Below are positions 1-5,021 of a stretch of 5,021 nucleotides of DNA, piece by piece (position 1 is the first letter of the stretch; every line of letters begins with the position of its first letter). Below the pieces are notes generated by a model, which was not told the DNA's origin, searched no databases, and saw nothing but the letters and a program-made list of their open reading frames with translations. Origin of the DNA: Muribaculaceae bacterium. GTDB lineage: Bacteria > Bacteroidota > Bacteroidia > Bacteroidales > Muribaculaceae. The DNA lies in contig VSPW01000143.1 in assembly GCA_009775535.1 (NCBI GenBank), positions 1-5,021 on the forward strand, read 5' to 3'. A program made the position numbers and the translations under genes.

Positions 1-174
1 TCATTTGGGATATATGTGCTGAGATGTTATTGGTGGCTTGCTGGCGGCGCTGGTGTTGGTGTGTGGTTTTCTTTTTTTTTGCTGTACCTGGCTATGTTGG
101 TATCGGCATCATGGAGATGTCTTTATTTGGTTTTGGTGGATGGGTTTTGGTGCAGTGAGTTTTTTATGGGATAA
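1..174 (+). other. G/T-rich left edge, possible 3' end of a membrane protein gene (uncertain)
   Basis: Frame 1 on the plus strand is open from the window edge to a TAA at 172-174 (57 codons) and reads as a hydrophobic, Trp/Phe/Leu-rich peptide. A second frame is also open, from just after a TGA at 20-22 to a TAA at 176-178, and is equally hydrophobic. About 79% of bases in 1-170 are G or T by my count, which by itself suppresses stop codons and mimics membrane protein sequence. The frames therefore cannot be told apart, and no start codon or family motif is visible. It may be the tail of a membrane protein that begins outside the window, or non-coding sequence. The minus strand has stops in all frames and holds no evident gene. 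Confidence 0.2.
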
Positions 175-191
175 TTAATAAAATATTTTGG

Positions 192-258
192 AATTTGTGT
201 TACAAAACAATTGCATAGATGTTATATATTATATAATTCGTGTTACAAAATTATTGCA
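192..258 (+). repeat. Direct repeat pair, 24 bp, in the sigma factor upstream region
   Basis: Copies at 192-215 and 235-258 match at 21 of 24 positions, with starts 43 bp apart (about four helical turns). The shared core is GTGTTACAAAA followed by ATTGCA. A third, shorter copy of the core box (TACAAAAATATTGCA) is at 371-385 and differs from the second copy at one of 15 positions. Repeated boxes at helical spacing suggest binding sites for a transcription factor on one face of the DNA; which factor is unknown. Confidence 0.55.
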
Positions 259-315
259 GTTACAAAAACATGTGCCAAATGTAACAGAATCGAAACAGAA
301 TAGTTTTTTTGTAAC
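259..315. repeat. Inverted repeat GTTACAAAAA / TTTTTGTAAC
   Basis: Arms at 259-268 and 306-315 are perfect 10-bp reverse complements separated by 37 bp. The interval also contains a GTAAC at 281-285 and a direct repeat of AACAGAAT at 283-290 and 294-301, spaced 11 bp, close to one helical turn. The arms share the GTTACAAAA word with the upstream direct repeats (199-207 and 242-250), so this is probably one family of sites in both orientations. No recombinase gene is nearby. Confidence 0.45.
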
Positions 316-379
316 AAGTTTAAAATCAAATATATAATATAAAATATATCTATAGTTAACATTAATTAACTACAAAAAT

Positions 380-410
380 ATTGCAAAAGGTGAAAATGGT
401 CGTACCTTTG
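380..410 (+). promoter_or_regulatory. Candidate Bacteroidetes-type promoter for the ECF sigma factor gene
   Basis: TACCTTTG at 403-410 is an exact match to the Bacteroidetes -7 element TAnnTTTG. ATTG at 380-383 is a 3-of-4 match to the -33 element TTTG, with a 19-bp spacer, which fits the known arrangement for the primary sigma factor of this phylum. Transcription would start near 416-420 and leave a leader of about 50 nt. The -33 element lies inside the third TACAAAAnnATTGCA box (371-385), so a protein bound there would be placed to block or assist RNA polymerase. Confidence 0.5.
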
Positions 411-470
411 ACGCAGAAATTAAATCAAATAATCCAATAGCTAATAAAAATAACATCAAAAATTGCTCTT

Positions 471-974
471 ATGGGAACTACAGCATTTCAAGAAAACCTT
501 ACAAAATTGCAGGACAATCTGCTTAATTTTGCATATAAGTTGACATCGAACAGGGATGATGCTTATGATCTTTTACAGGACACAACGCTGAAAGCTCTCG
601 ACAACGAGGATAAGTATGCGGACAACACAAACTTCAAGGGATGGGTGTTTACAATCATGCGCAACCTGTTCATCAATAATTACCGCCGCAATGCGCGTGC
701 CGCAACCATTGTCGACACTACTGACAATCTCTATCACCTGAACCTGTCGCAGGATTCCGGTCTTGAGTCCCCTGAGGATTCTTATGGTGCAAAGGAGATT
801 ACTTCGGCCATAGCTGAGTTCAGCGATGAATACCGTATCCCGTTCTCCATGCATGTGGCCGGATACAAGTACAGCGAGATCGCAGAGGAGATGGATCTTC
901 CGCTCGGCACGGTGAAGAGCCGCATATTCTTCGCCCGCAAGAAATTGCAGGAGCGTTTCGCCAGCTACCGCTGA
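471..974 (+). CDS. ECF-type RNA polymerase sigma factor
   Basis: A 167-residue protein of normal length for extracytoplasmic-function sigma-70 factors, which carry only regions 2 and 4 and direct core RNA polymerase to selected promoters. Region 2 covers about residues 9-77: DAYDLLQDTTLKAL (30-43) is the core-binding part, and FKGWVFTIMRNLFINNYRR (55-73) is the -10 recognition and melting helix. A polar linker (about 74-105) leads to region 4 (about 106-162), whose helix-turn-helix YSEIAEEMDLPLGTVKSR (134-151) contacts the -35 element. The start is the first ATG after an in-frame TAG at 438-440; there is no Shine-Dalgarno, as is usual in Bacteroidetes. No anti-sigma, FecR or TonB-receptor gene follows: the transcript runs into a terminator. 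Family assignment is firm; the regulon is not inferable. The long repeat-bearing upstream region suggests it is transcriptionally controlled. Confidence 0.95.
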   Translation: MGTTAFQENLTKLQDNLLNFAYKLTSNRDDAYDLLQDTTLKALDNEDKYADNTNFKGWVFTIMRNLFINNYRRNARAATIVDTTDNLYHLNLSQDSGLESPEDSYGAKEITSAIAEFSDEYRIPFSMHVAGYKYSEIAEEMDLPLGTVKSRIFFARKKLQERFASYR

Positions 975-1129
975 TGGGCCGTAAAGAAGAAGGATTCGGC
1001 GCGTGAGCGTCCCAAAGATTGTCTATGACCTATTTGTCTGCCAGGACGGTCTTCAATATTCCAACATGAAAAGCTAAAATGCAAAATTCCCAAATATGGC
1101 ATCTCCCACACCGGGGGATGCCGCTTTTT
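975..1129. other. Spacer between convergent sigma factor and glycosyltransferase genes
   Basis: No ORF of note lies between the sigma factor stop and the convergent gene. The only structure I can support is the terminator at 1098-1131. The preceding 120 bp (975-1097) is the 3' untranslated part of the sigma factor transcript, with no clear hairpin. Confidence 0.6.
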
Positions 1130-1131
1130 TT
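1098..1131 (+). terminator. Rho-independent terminator after the sigma factor gene, possibly bidirectional
   Basis: A 10-bp stem pairs GGCATCTCCC (1098-1107) with GGGGGATGCC (1113-1122), with one G-U wobble and a 5-nt loop ACACC. It is followed by GC and seven Ts (1125-1131), the classic intrinsic terminator form on the plus strand. Read on the minus strand, the same stem begins 8 nt after the glycosyltransferase stop codon and is followed by a weaker T-rich stretch (ATATTTGGGAATTTT), so it may terminate both convergent genes. The T-run overlaps the minus-strand stop codon (1130-1132). Confidence 0.85.
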
Positions 1132-2035
1132 ATTGCCGCTGTTTCCAATACTCCAGTATTGTGTCGTGTATGTCGTTGAATGGCAGGTAGCTTGCGGAAT
1201 TCCGGTTGCTTTTTTGAAGCCATACGCCCAAGGGTGTATGGCCTGGTGTCATCTTGTGGCGTATTTCCGACATCAAAGCCTTTTTTCCGTCAACGTGTGT
1301 TATGTCCACCAATGGGAAAAGGTGCTTGTCTGTCAGGAAATGGTTCTTCAATCCAAGTACGTGGTCGGAGAACAGCCCGTAGCAATAGTATTCGCTGAAG
1401 CGGTATGTGTTGCACAGCCGGTGTTTCCAGCTTTTGAATATGGAGGAACTGGCAATTGATTGTAGGAGCGCTTCGATGTTCTCGCGCACAAACACTACGG
1501 GGTGTGACATGTAGCAGTCGCCGATGATGTCCCGGTGCGGCGGCAGGGGCATGAAGCGCCGTGCCACACGGCAGTATTCATCATGGCACGGTTCATCGAT
1601 AAACGGGCCTTTGAACAGTATCCATTTGCCGTCCTTTATCAAGTCGCCGGATTCCAGAGGCCTTAGGAATACGCATTCGGAGTCGATGTTCATTATGGCT
1701 TCGATGCCGCTGCCAAGGGCTTCAAATGCGCCTAGCTTACATATCTGCTGTACTATCCATTCCCTTACCGGTATGGTGAATGGGCTGACAAGATACCGGT
1801 GTCCGAGGACCTTGAACGGGAACTGTATGTGATGCCATGGCATTATCTCCGATTTGCGGTGGATGTGCCTGCCTTTGAACGCGGGGTTTTCCTTGAACAG
1901 CCTGAAGTCCTCATCGTTTACGAATATATGGTGCGGAATGTCACCTGGGACAAAGCGCTTGATGCTTTCGCACAGCAGGGCGCATTCGCGGATGTCGTTA
2001 CGGTAGGATTGGGTTACTATTGCCAGTGATTCCAT
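1130..2035 (-). CDS. DUF6492-type glycosyltransferase-like protein
   Basis: From the chosen start this is a 301-residue soluble protein with no signal peptide or membrane segment. The N-terminus ESLAIVTQSYRND (2-14) followed by LLCESIKRF (20-28) is the opening beta-strand/helix of a GT-A-like nucleotide-sugar fold as in DUF6492 proteins. WIVQQICKL (93-101) and IMNIDSECVFLRPL (114-127) fit the same family; DSE (118-120) stands where GT-A enzymes have the metal-binding DxD. SHPVVFVRE (177-185) and SEYYCYGLF (214-222) are likely acceptor-side motifs. Inference: it transfers a sugar during surface glycan synthesis; donor and acceptor are unknown. Start: ATG 2035 puts the family N-terminus at residue 1. 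An upstream in-frame ATG at 2083 would add 16 residues without family likeness and lies inside the 2069-2117 hairpin. No promoter is seen in the gap, so expression may come from pyrH-frr read-through. Assignment is from remembered family pattern. Confidence 0.75.
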   Translation of the reverse strand: MESLAIVTQSYRNDIRECALLCESIKRFVPGDIPHHIFVNDEDFRLFKENPAFKGRHIHRKSEIMPWHHIQFPFKVLGHRYLVSPFTIPVREWIVQQICKLGAFEALGSGIEAIMNIDSECVFLRPLESGDLIKDGKWILFKGPFIDEPCHDEYCRVARRFMPLPPHRDIIGDCYMSHPVVFVRENIEALLQSIASSSIFKSWKHRLCNTYRFSEYYCYGLFSDHVLGLKNHFLTDKHLFPLVDITHVDGKKALMSEIRHKMTPGHTPLGVWLQKSNRNSASYLPFNDIHDTILEYWKQRQ

Positions 2036-2068
2036 GGATGGTGGGAGGTTGTGGTGGCTGATAAAACG

Positions 2069-2117
2069 GGCGGGATCTTGCATACGGGCCTTTGTGGCCG
2101 GTATGGCAAGTCCCGCC
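2069..2117 (-). terminator. Long imperfect hairpin between frr and the glycosyltransferase gene; likely terminator or attenuator
   Basis: Arms 2069-2090 and 2096-2117 pair over 20 bp: GGCGGGA with TCCCGCC, CTTGC with GCAAG, ATAC with GTAT, GGCC with GGCC. They are broken by two single-base bulges (T2076, G2105) and one G-G mismatch (2086/2100), with a 5-nt loop. In the minus-strand transcript it starts 25 nt after the frr stop and is followed by CGTTTTAT, a short U-run, so a moderate intrinsic terminator is plausible. Partial read-through would set glycosyltransferase levels below those of frr. An mRNA-end stabiliser or a REP-like palindrome are alternatives. Confidence 0.6.
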
Positions 2118-2142
2118 GCTTGTATCTGTGGTCGTTCCGTGC

Positions 2143-2703
2143 CTACACGGTGAGGATTTCCTTTTCCTTGGCGGCGAACAGGTCGTCGATCTTTTTAAGG
2201 AATTTGTCGTGGAGCTTCTGTGCGGTGTTTTCGGCATCTTTTTCCACGTCTTCTGGCATTCCTTGCTTGATTGCCTTTTTCAGTCCGTCTATTGCATCGC
2301 GGCGAGCGTTGCGTACTGACACCTTTGCCTGTTCGGCTTCCGCTTTTGATTGCTTCACAAGCGCCTTGCGGCGGTCTTCGGTCAGCGGGGGGATCGACAG
2401 GCGTATCACTTCACCGTTGTTTTCGGGCATAATGCCGAGTTCAGAGTTTATAATGGCCTTCTCGATGACCTTGAACATGGATTTTTCCCATGGGGTGATT
2501 GTGATTGTACGTGCATCCGGTACGGCGATGTTTGCCACATTGCTCAGCGGGGTCATGCTTCCGTAATAGTCCACGCGGATGCCGTCAAGGATCTTGGGGT
2601 TGGCCTTTCCTGCACGGATGTGTGCAAGGGATTCTTCTAGATATGCTGCCGCCATTTCCATTTTCTCTTCGGCGGGGTCGAGGTAGGTGGATACGTTTGT
2701 CAT
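2143..2703 (-). CDS. frr: Ribosome recycling factor
   Basis: A 186-residue protein, the usual length for RRF, which with EF-G splits the post-termination ribosome and frees mRNA and tRNA in the cytoplasm. Domain I, a three-helix bundle, is formed by residues 1-30 and 105-186; domain II is the beta-rich insert at 31-104. Family signatures are all present: RAGKANPKIL (30-39), YYGSMTPLSNVANI (46-59), PPLTEDRRKALVK (105-117) and VRNARRDA (130-137), whose arginines sit on the ribosome-contact face. The ATG at 2703 gives the expected N-terminus; no Shine-Dalgarno is visible upstream. It lies 25 bp after pyrH on the same strand, a common bacterial pairing, and is probably co-transcribed with it. The stop is TAG. 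No frameshift or missing motif. Confidence 0.98.
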   Translation of the reverse strand: MTNVSTYLDPAEEKMEMAAAYLEESLAHIRAGKANPKILDGIRVDYYGSMTPLSNVANIAVPDARTITITPWEKSMFKVIEKAIINSELGIMPENNGEVIRLSIPPLTEDRRKALVKQSKAEAEQAKVSVRNARRDAIDGLKKAIKQGMPEDVEKDAENTAQKLHDKFLKKIDDLFAAKEKEILTV

Positions 2704-2728
2704 ATGTCGTTTGCGTTATTAAATTACA

Positions 2729-3439
2729 TTAATATACCAGTGTGCCGATGGGCTCTCCGGCGATCACTTTTTCCAGGTTGCCTACGGTGTCCATGTCGAA
2801 GACCACGATCGGCATGCGGTTTTCCTTGCACAGGGCCGTGGCGGTGAGGTCCATCACCTTGAGTCCGCGGTTGTACACCTCGTCGTATGTGATTTCGCTG
2901 AACTTTGTGGCGGTGGGGTCTTTTTCGGGGTCGGCTGTGTATATGCCGTCGACTCGTGTGCCTTTGAGCATCACTTGTGCCTCGACCTCTACCGCGCGCA
3001 GGGCCGAGCCTGTGTCGGTAGTGAAGAACGGGTTGCCTGTGCCTCCGGAGATTATTGCCACTTCGCCGTTATCGAGGGCCTCGATAGCTTTCCATTTGCT
3101 GTAGTGCTCGCCGATGGGGAACATGTTGATGGCGGTGAACACGCGTGCGCGCTGTCCTATGGCGGTGAGCGCCGAACTTAGGGCCAGGGAGTTGATCACT
3201 GTGGCCAGCATCCCCATCTGGTCGCCTTTGACACGGTCGAAACCGCGGGATGCGCCGGTGAGTCCGCGGAATATGTTGCCTCCGCCGATCACTATCGCCA
3301 CCTGCACGCCTGTGGCCACTATTTCCTTTATCTGTGTGGCATAGTCGTTGAGGCGTTGTGTGTCAATGCCGTATCCCTGCGTTCCCATAAGGGATTCGCC
3401 GCTGAGTTTCAGCAGCACCCGTTGGTATTTGGTTCTCAT
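2729..3439 (-). CDS. pyrH: UMP kinase (uridylate kinase)
   Basis: A 236-residue cytoplasmic enzyme of the amino-acid-kinase fold that phosphorylates UMP to UDP with ATP, supplying UTP, CTP and UDP-sugars; bacterial PyrH is hexameric and typically regulated by GTP and UTP. Visible motifs: KLSGE (11-15, phosphate binding), IGGGNIFRG (51-59), GDQMGMLAT (72-80, with Asp73 in the UMP site), GGTGNPFFTTDT (132-143, UMP/phosphate loop) and DGIYTADP (164-171, nucleotide base site). The reading frame stays open upstream to 3946, but the extra 169 residues are low-complexity antisense of the flippase gene. ATG 3439, giving MRTKYQRVLLKLSGES, matches family length and N-terminus exactly. First gene of a probable pyrH-frr operon and divergent from the flippase gene; no Shine-Dalgarno. 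Confidence 0.98.
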   Translation of the reverse strand: MRTKYQRVLLKLSGESLMGTQGYGIDTQRLNDYATQIKEIVATGVQVAIVIGGGNIFRGLTGASRGFDRVKGDQMGMLATVINSLALSSALTAIGQRARVFTAINMFPIGEHYSKWKAIEALDNGEVAIISGGTGNPFFTTDTGSALRAVEVEAQVMLKGTRVDGIYTADPEKDPTATKFSEITYDEVYNRGLKVMDLTATALCKENRMPIVVFDMDTVGNLEKVIAGEPIGTLVY

Positions 3440-3490
3440 ATCGCTCAGATTGTGTTTCTTGTTTTTTATTGTATGCGGTAAAGTTACATC

Positions 3491-3526
3491 ATTTTTTTGA
3501 CATTTGGCATTTCCTGTCAAAATAAT
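3491..3526. repeat. Inverted repeat in the divergent promoter region, possible operator
   Basis: Arms 3491-3502 (ATTTTTTTGACA) and 3515-3526 (TGTCAAAATAAT) are reverse complements at 11 of 12 positions, with a perfect TTTTGACA/TGTCAAAA core and a 12-bp spacer. The dyad lies between the candidate pyrH and flippase -7 elements, where a dimeric regulator could affect both promoters. It could also form a weak AT-rich hairpin. No regulator gene is adjacent. Confidence 0.45.
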
Positions 3527-3537
3527 CGCTATTTTTG
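3503..3537 (+). promoter_or_regulatory. Candidate promoter of the flippase gene
   Basis: TATTTTTG at 3530-3537 is an exact match to the Bacteroidetes -7 element TAnnTTTG. TTTG at 3503-3506 could serve as -33, but its 23-bp spacer is longer than the usual 19-21, so only the -7 part is convincing. Transcription would start near 3544, leaving a leader of about 45 nt. Confidence 0.4.
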
Positions 3538-3571
3538 TGGTATGATTAGGATAAACTGTAATGTCGGGGAC

Positions 3572-3578
3572 AAGGAGG
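3572..3578 (+). promoter_or_regulatory. Strong Shine-Dalgarno for the flippase gene
   Basis: AAGGAGG is a full anti-16S match, 9 nt before ATG 3588 and 6 nt before an in-frame GTG at 3585. An in-frame TGA at 3582-3584 excludes any earlier start. No other gene in this window has such a site, and Bacteroidetes genes usually lack one. Confidence 0.7.
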
Positions 3579-3587
3579 CCGTGAGTG

Positions 3588-5021
3588 ATGGCCGGGATTA
3601 GGGGGCTCGTCAAGGATACGGCCATATATGGGCTTAGCAGCATTGTGGGCCGCTTCCTGAACTGGTGTCTTGTACCGTTGTATACGGTATTGTTCACCAC
3701 GTCGGAGTATGGCGTGGTGACGCTTGTGTATTCGGTTGTGGCTCTTGCCCTTATAATATTGACATACGGGATGGAGACGGGTTTTTTCCGTTTTGCCAAC
3801 CACGAACGGTGGGGCGACCCTATGGAGGTATATTCTACCGGGCTTGTCTCGCTTGCTGTCACATCGTCGGTGTTCCTGGCTGTGTGCCTTGTGTTTGCCG
3901 GGCCTATAAGCGGGCTGTTGCATTGCGCCGCGCATCCTTCGTTCACGGTGATGATGGTGGTGGCGGTTGCTGTTGATGCCTTTACGGCATTGCCGTTCTC
4001 GTATCTGCGTTACCGCAGCCGTCCGGTGCGTTTCGCCTCGCTCAAGCTCGTGAACATCGGCCTCAACATCGGCCTCAACCTGTTTTTCCTGTTGCTGTGC
4101 CCGTTCCTTATGGACAGTGTGCCCGGGACTGTAGACTGGTTCTATGATCCGGAGTTCTCGATAGGGTACATATTCCTGTCGAACATGATTGCCTCCGTTG
4201 TCACGCTTTTTATGCTCGTCCCAGAGCTTACGGGATTCCGTTACCGGTTCAATGCCCGGCTTTGGCGCGAGATGCTGGCATATTCTGCCCCGCTTCTGGT
4301 GCTCGGTGTGGCCGGTATAATGAACCAGACCATAGACAAGATAATATTCCCGTCGCTGGTGTCTGATCCCGCTGAGGCCATGTCGCAGCTGGGGATATAT
4401 GGGGCCAACTATAAGATTGCGATTGTGATGGTGATGTTCACCCAGGCTTTCCGCTTTGCCTATGAGCCGTTCATTTTTGCCAAGAACAAGGAGTCAGGCG
4501 GGCGGGGGGTACGTGCCTACAGTGATGCCATGAAGTATTTTGTGGTGTTTTCGATGGTGATTTTCCTCGTGGTGATGTTCTATCTGGATATAGTCAAGCA
4601 TCTGATTTCCGAACGCTATTACAGTGGCCTTGATGTGGTGCCGGTAATAATGATGGCAGAGGTGTTTTTCGGTGTGTTCTTCAACCTGTCGCTTTGGTAC
4701 AAGCTTACCGACAGGACCATCTGGGGCGTGTGGTTCTCGCTGCTGGGCCTTGCGGTGACATTGGGGCTAAATGCCCTCCTTGTCCCGGTGATGGGATATA
4801 TGGGATGTGCCTGGGCGGCGTTCTGCTGCTACGGGGTGATGATGGTGTCGAGCTATCTTATAGGGCGTGTGAAGCATCCCATTCCGTATGAGCTTGGGCG
4901 CATCGGTGGGTATGTTGTGCTGGCTTTGGCGCTGTACGCCGTGGGCTGCTATCTGATAGACACGCAGAACCAGTGGCTCGACATGGCGTTGCGCACACCG
5001 CTGCTTATTATATATATCGCT
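3588..5021 (+). CDS. Polysaccharide/oligosaccharide flippase (MATE/MOP superfamily), 3' end beyond the window
   Basis: 478 codons are open to the window edge with no stop; relatives are about 480-500 residues, so only a short C-terminal piece should be missing. The protein is an inner-membrane carrier of the Wzx-like MOP type, which flips lipid-linked glycan units to the periplasmic face. Family features: LVKDTAIYGLSSIVGRFLNW (7-26), the opening motif and first helix; LYTVLFTTSEYGVVTLVYS (31-49), the conserved loop and second helix; and METGFFRFA (62-70). Hydrophobic segments then recur at roughly 83-105, 119-139, 155-173, 191-211, 229-245, 270-287, 316-336, 348-368, 379-399, 403-425 and 440-457, fitting 12-14 helices. 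The cargo glycan cannot be read from sequence. Start ATG 3588 follows a strong Shine-Dalgarno; GTG 3585 is a minor alternative. Divergent from pyrH. Confidence 0.92.
   Translation, partial: MAGIRGLVKDTAIYGLSSIVGRFLNWCLVPLYTVLFTTSEYGVVTLVYSVVALALIILTYGMETGFFRFANHERWGDPMEVYSTGLVSLAVTSSVFLAVCLVFAGPISGLLHCAAHPSFTVMMVVAVAVDAFTALPFSYLRYRSRPVRFASLKLVNIGLNIGLNLFFLLLCPFLMDSVPGTVDWFYDPEFSIGYIFLSNMIASVVTLFMLVPELTGFRYRFNARLWREMLAYSAPLLVLGVAGIMNQTIDKIIFPSLVSDPAEAMSQLGIYGANYKIAIVMVMFTQAFRFAYEPFIFAKNKESGGRGVRAYSDAMKYFVVFSMVIFLVVMFYLDIVKHLISERYYSGLDVVPVIMMAEVFFGVFFNLSLWYKLTDRTIWGVWFSLLGLAVTLGLNALLVPVMGYMGCAWAAFCCYGVMMVSSYLIGRVKHPIPYELGRIGGYVVLALALYAVGCYLIDTQNQWLDMALRTPLLIIYIA
4053..4076 (+). repeat. 12-bp in-frame tandem duplication inside the flippase gene
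   Basis: AACATCGGCCTC occurs twice in a row, followed by a further AAC, encoding NIGL-NIGL-N at residues 156-164 in a membrane helix. The copies are identical at the DNA level and the frame is kept. Confidence 0.85.

Larger units (their letters stand above)
175..470. promoter_or_regulatory. AT-rich upstream region of the sigma factor gene
   Basis: This stretch is about 77% A+T by my count (181-470), against roughly balanced composition in the genes, and has no credible ORF. It contains three copies of a TACAAAAnnATTGCA box, five GTTAC/GTAAC half-sites, alternating AT runs (221-236 and 330-350) and a GTTAAC/TTAAC pair at 355-370. A candidate promoter lies at its downstream end. This looks like a long control region for the sigma factor gene at 471 and not leftover spacer, but binding of any protein is inferred from repetition alone. 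Confidence 0.55.
3440..3587. promoter_or_regulatory. Divergent control region between pyrH and the flippase gene
   Basis: This 148-bp AT-rich gap must hold the start signals for both divergent genes. For pyrH (minus) the best candidate -7 element is TAACTTTA (complement of 3479-3486), one mismatch from TAnnTTTG, but it lacks a well-spaced TTTG at -33. For the flippase gene there is an exact -7 match on the plus strand. An inverted repeat sits between the two. Confidence 0.5.

Noticed and set aside
259..315. Invertible promoter of the kind used for phase variation in Bacteroides
   Set aside because: Arms are only 10 bp with a 37-bp gap, the candidate promoter at 380-410 lies outside them, and no invertase gene is visible.
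192..385. CRISPR array
   Set aside because: Only two long copies plus one short box, AT-rich, irregular spacing and no cas genes.
1079..1459. 126-codon plus-strand ORF opposite the glycosyltransferase gene
   Set aside because: Its first part crosses the terminator and the rest is antisense to a better supported CDS.
2036..2083. Upstream start of the glycosyltransferase gene at 2083
   Set aside because: The added 16 residues show no family pattern and the ATG lies within a stable hairpin. Kept only as an alternative.
2137..2150. CCGTG/CACGG mini-hairpin over the frr stop codon
   Set aside because: Only 5 bp with a 4-nt loop and no T-run; likely chance.
2051..2566. 171-codon plus-strand ORF opposite frr
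   Set aside because: Antisense shadow of a clearly real gene; Ser/Arg-rich composition and no recognisable domain.
3542..3601. Short leader ORFs before the flippase gene (3542-3601 and 3561-3584)
   Set aside because: 19 and 7 sense codons, no own ribosome binding site, and the longer one would begin at or before the likely transcript start. Not annotated as genes.
3440..3946. N-terminal extension of pyrH by 169 residues to an ATG at 3946
   Set aside because: The extra part is antisense to the flippase coding region and has no family likeness; the start at 3439 gives exactly the usual PyrH length and N-terminus.

Overview
The window looks like a chromosomal stretch of a Bacteroidales bacterium; a Muribaculaceae-like gut member is my best guess, from recall and not proven. 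The reasons are Bacteroidetes-type promoter elements (TAnnTTTG at -7), mostly absent Shine-Dalgarno sequences, protein sequences that read like Bacteroidales versions of PyrH, RRF and a polysaccharide flippase, and roughly balanced GC in the genes with a very AT-rich intergenic region.

Layout: 1-174 is G/T-rich sequence open in several plus-strand frames, perhaps the tail of a membrane protein. 175-470 is a 77% AT non-coding region with repeated TACAAAAnnATTGCA boxes, GTTAC half-sites and a candidate promoter. It precedes an ECF sigma factor gene (471-974, plus). A strong hairpin plus T-run (1098-1131) ends this unit. It also lies at the 3' end of a convergent DUF6492-type glycosyltransferase-like gene (minus, start best placed at 2035). 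Upstream of that gene on the minus strand are frr (2143-2703) and pyrH (2729-3439), in the order pyrH-frr-glycosyltransferase. A long imperfect hairpin (2069-2117) separates frr from the glycosyltransferase gene. A 148-bp divergent intergenic region with a 12-nt-arm inverted repeat separates pyrH from a polysaccharide flippase gene (3588 onward, plus), which runs off the window end after 478 codons.

How they work together: pyrH makes UDP, feeding RNA and UDP-sugar synthesis. frr recycles ribosomes after termination. The glycosyltransferase-like protein and the flippase both fit surface glycan assembly, so two growth-linked housekeeping genes sit between two envelope-glycan genes. The ECF sigma factor has no anti-sigma or outer-membrane sensor gene beside it in the visible sequence, so its control probably lies in its own unusual upstream region or elsewhere in the genome.

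I found no convincing new multi-gene system. The best leads are the repeat-rich sigma upstream region, the frr/glycosyltransferase hairpin and the inverted repeat in the pyrH/flippase gap.
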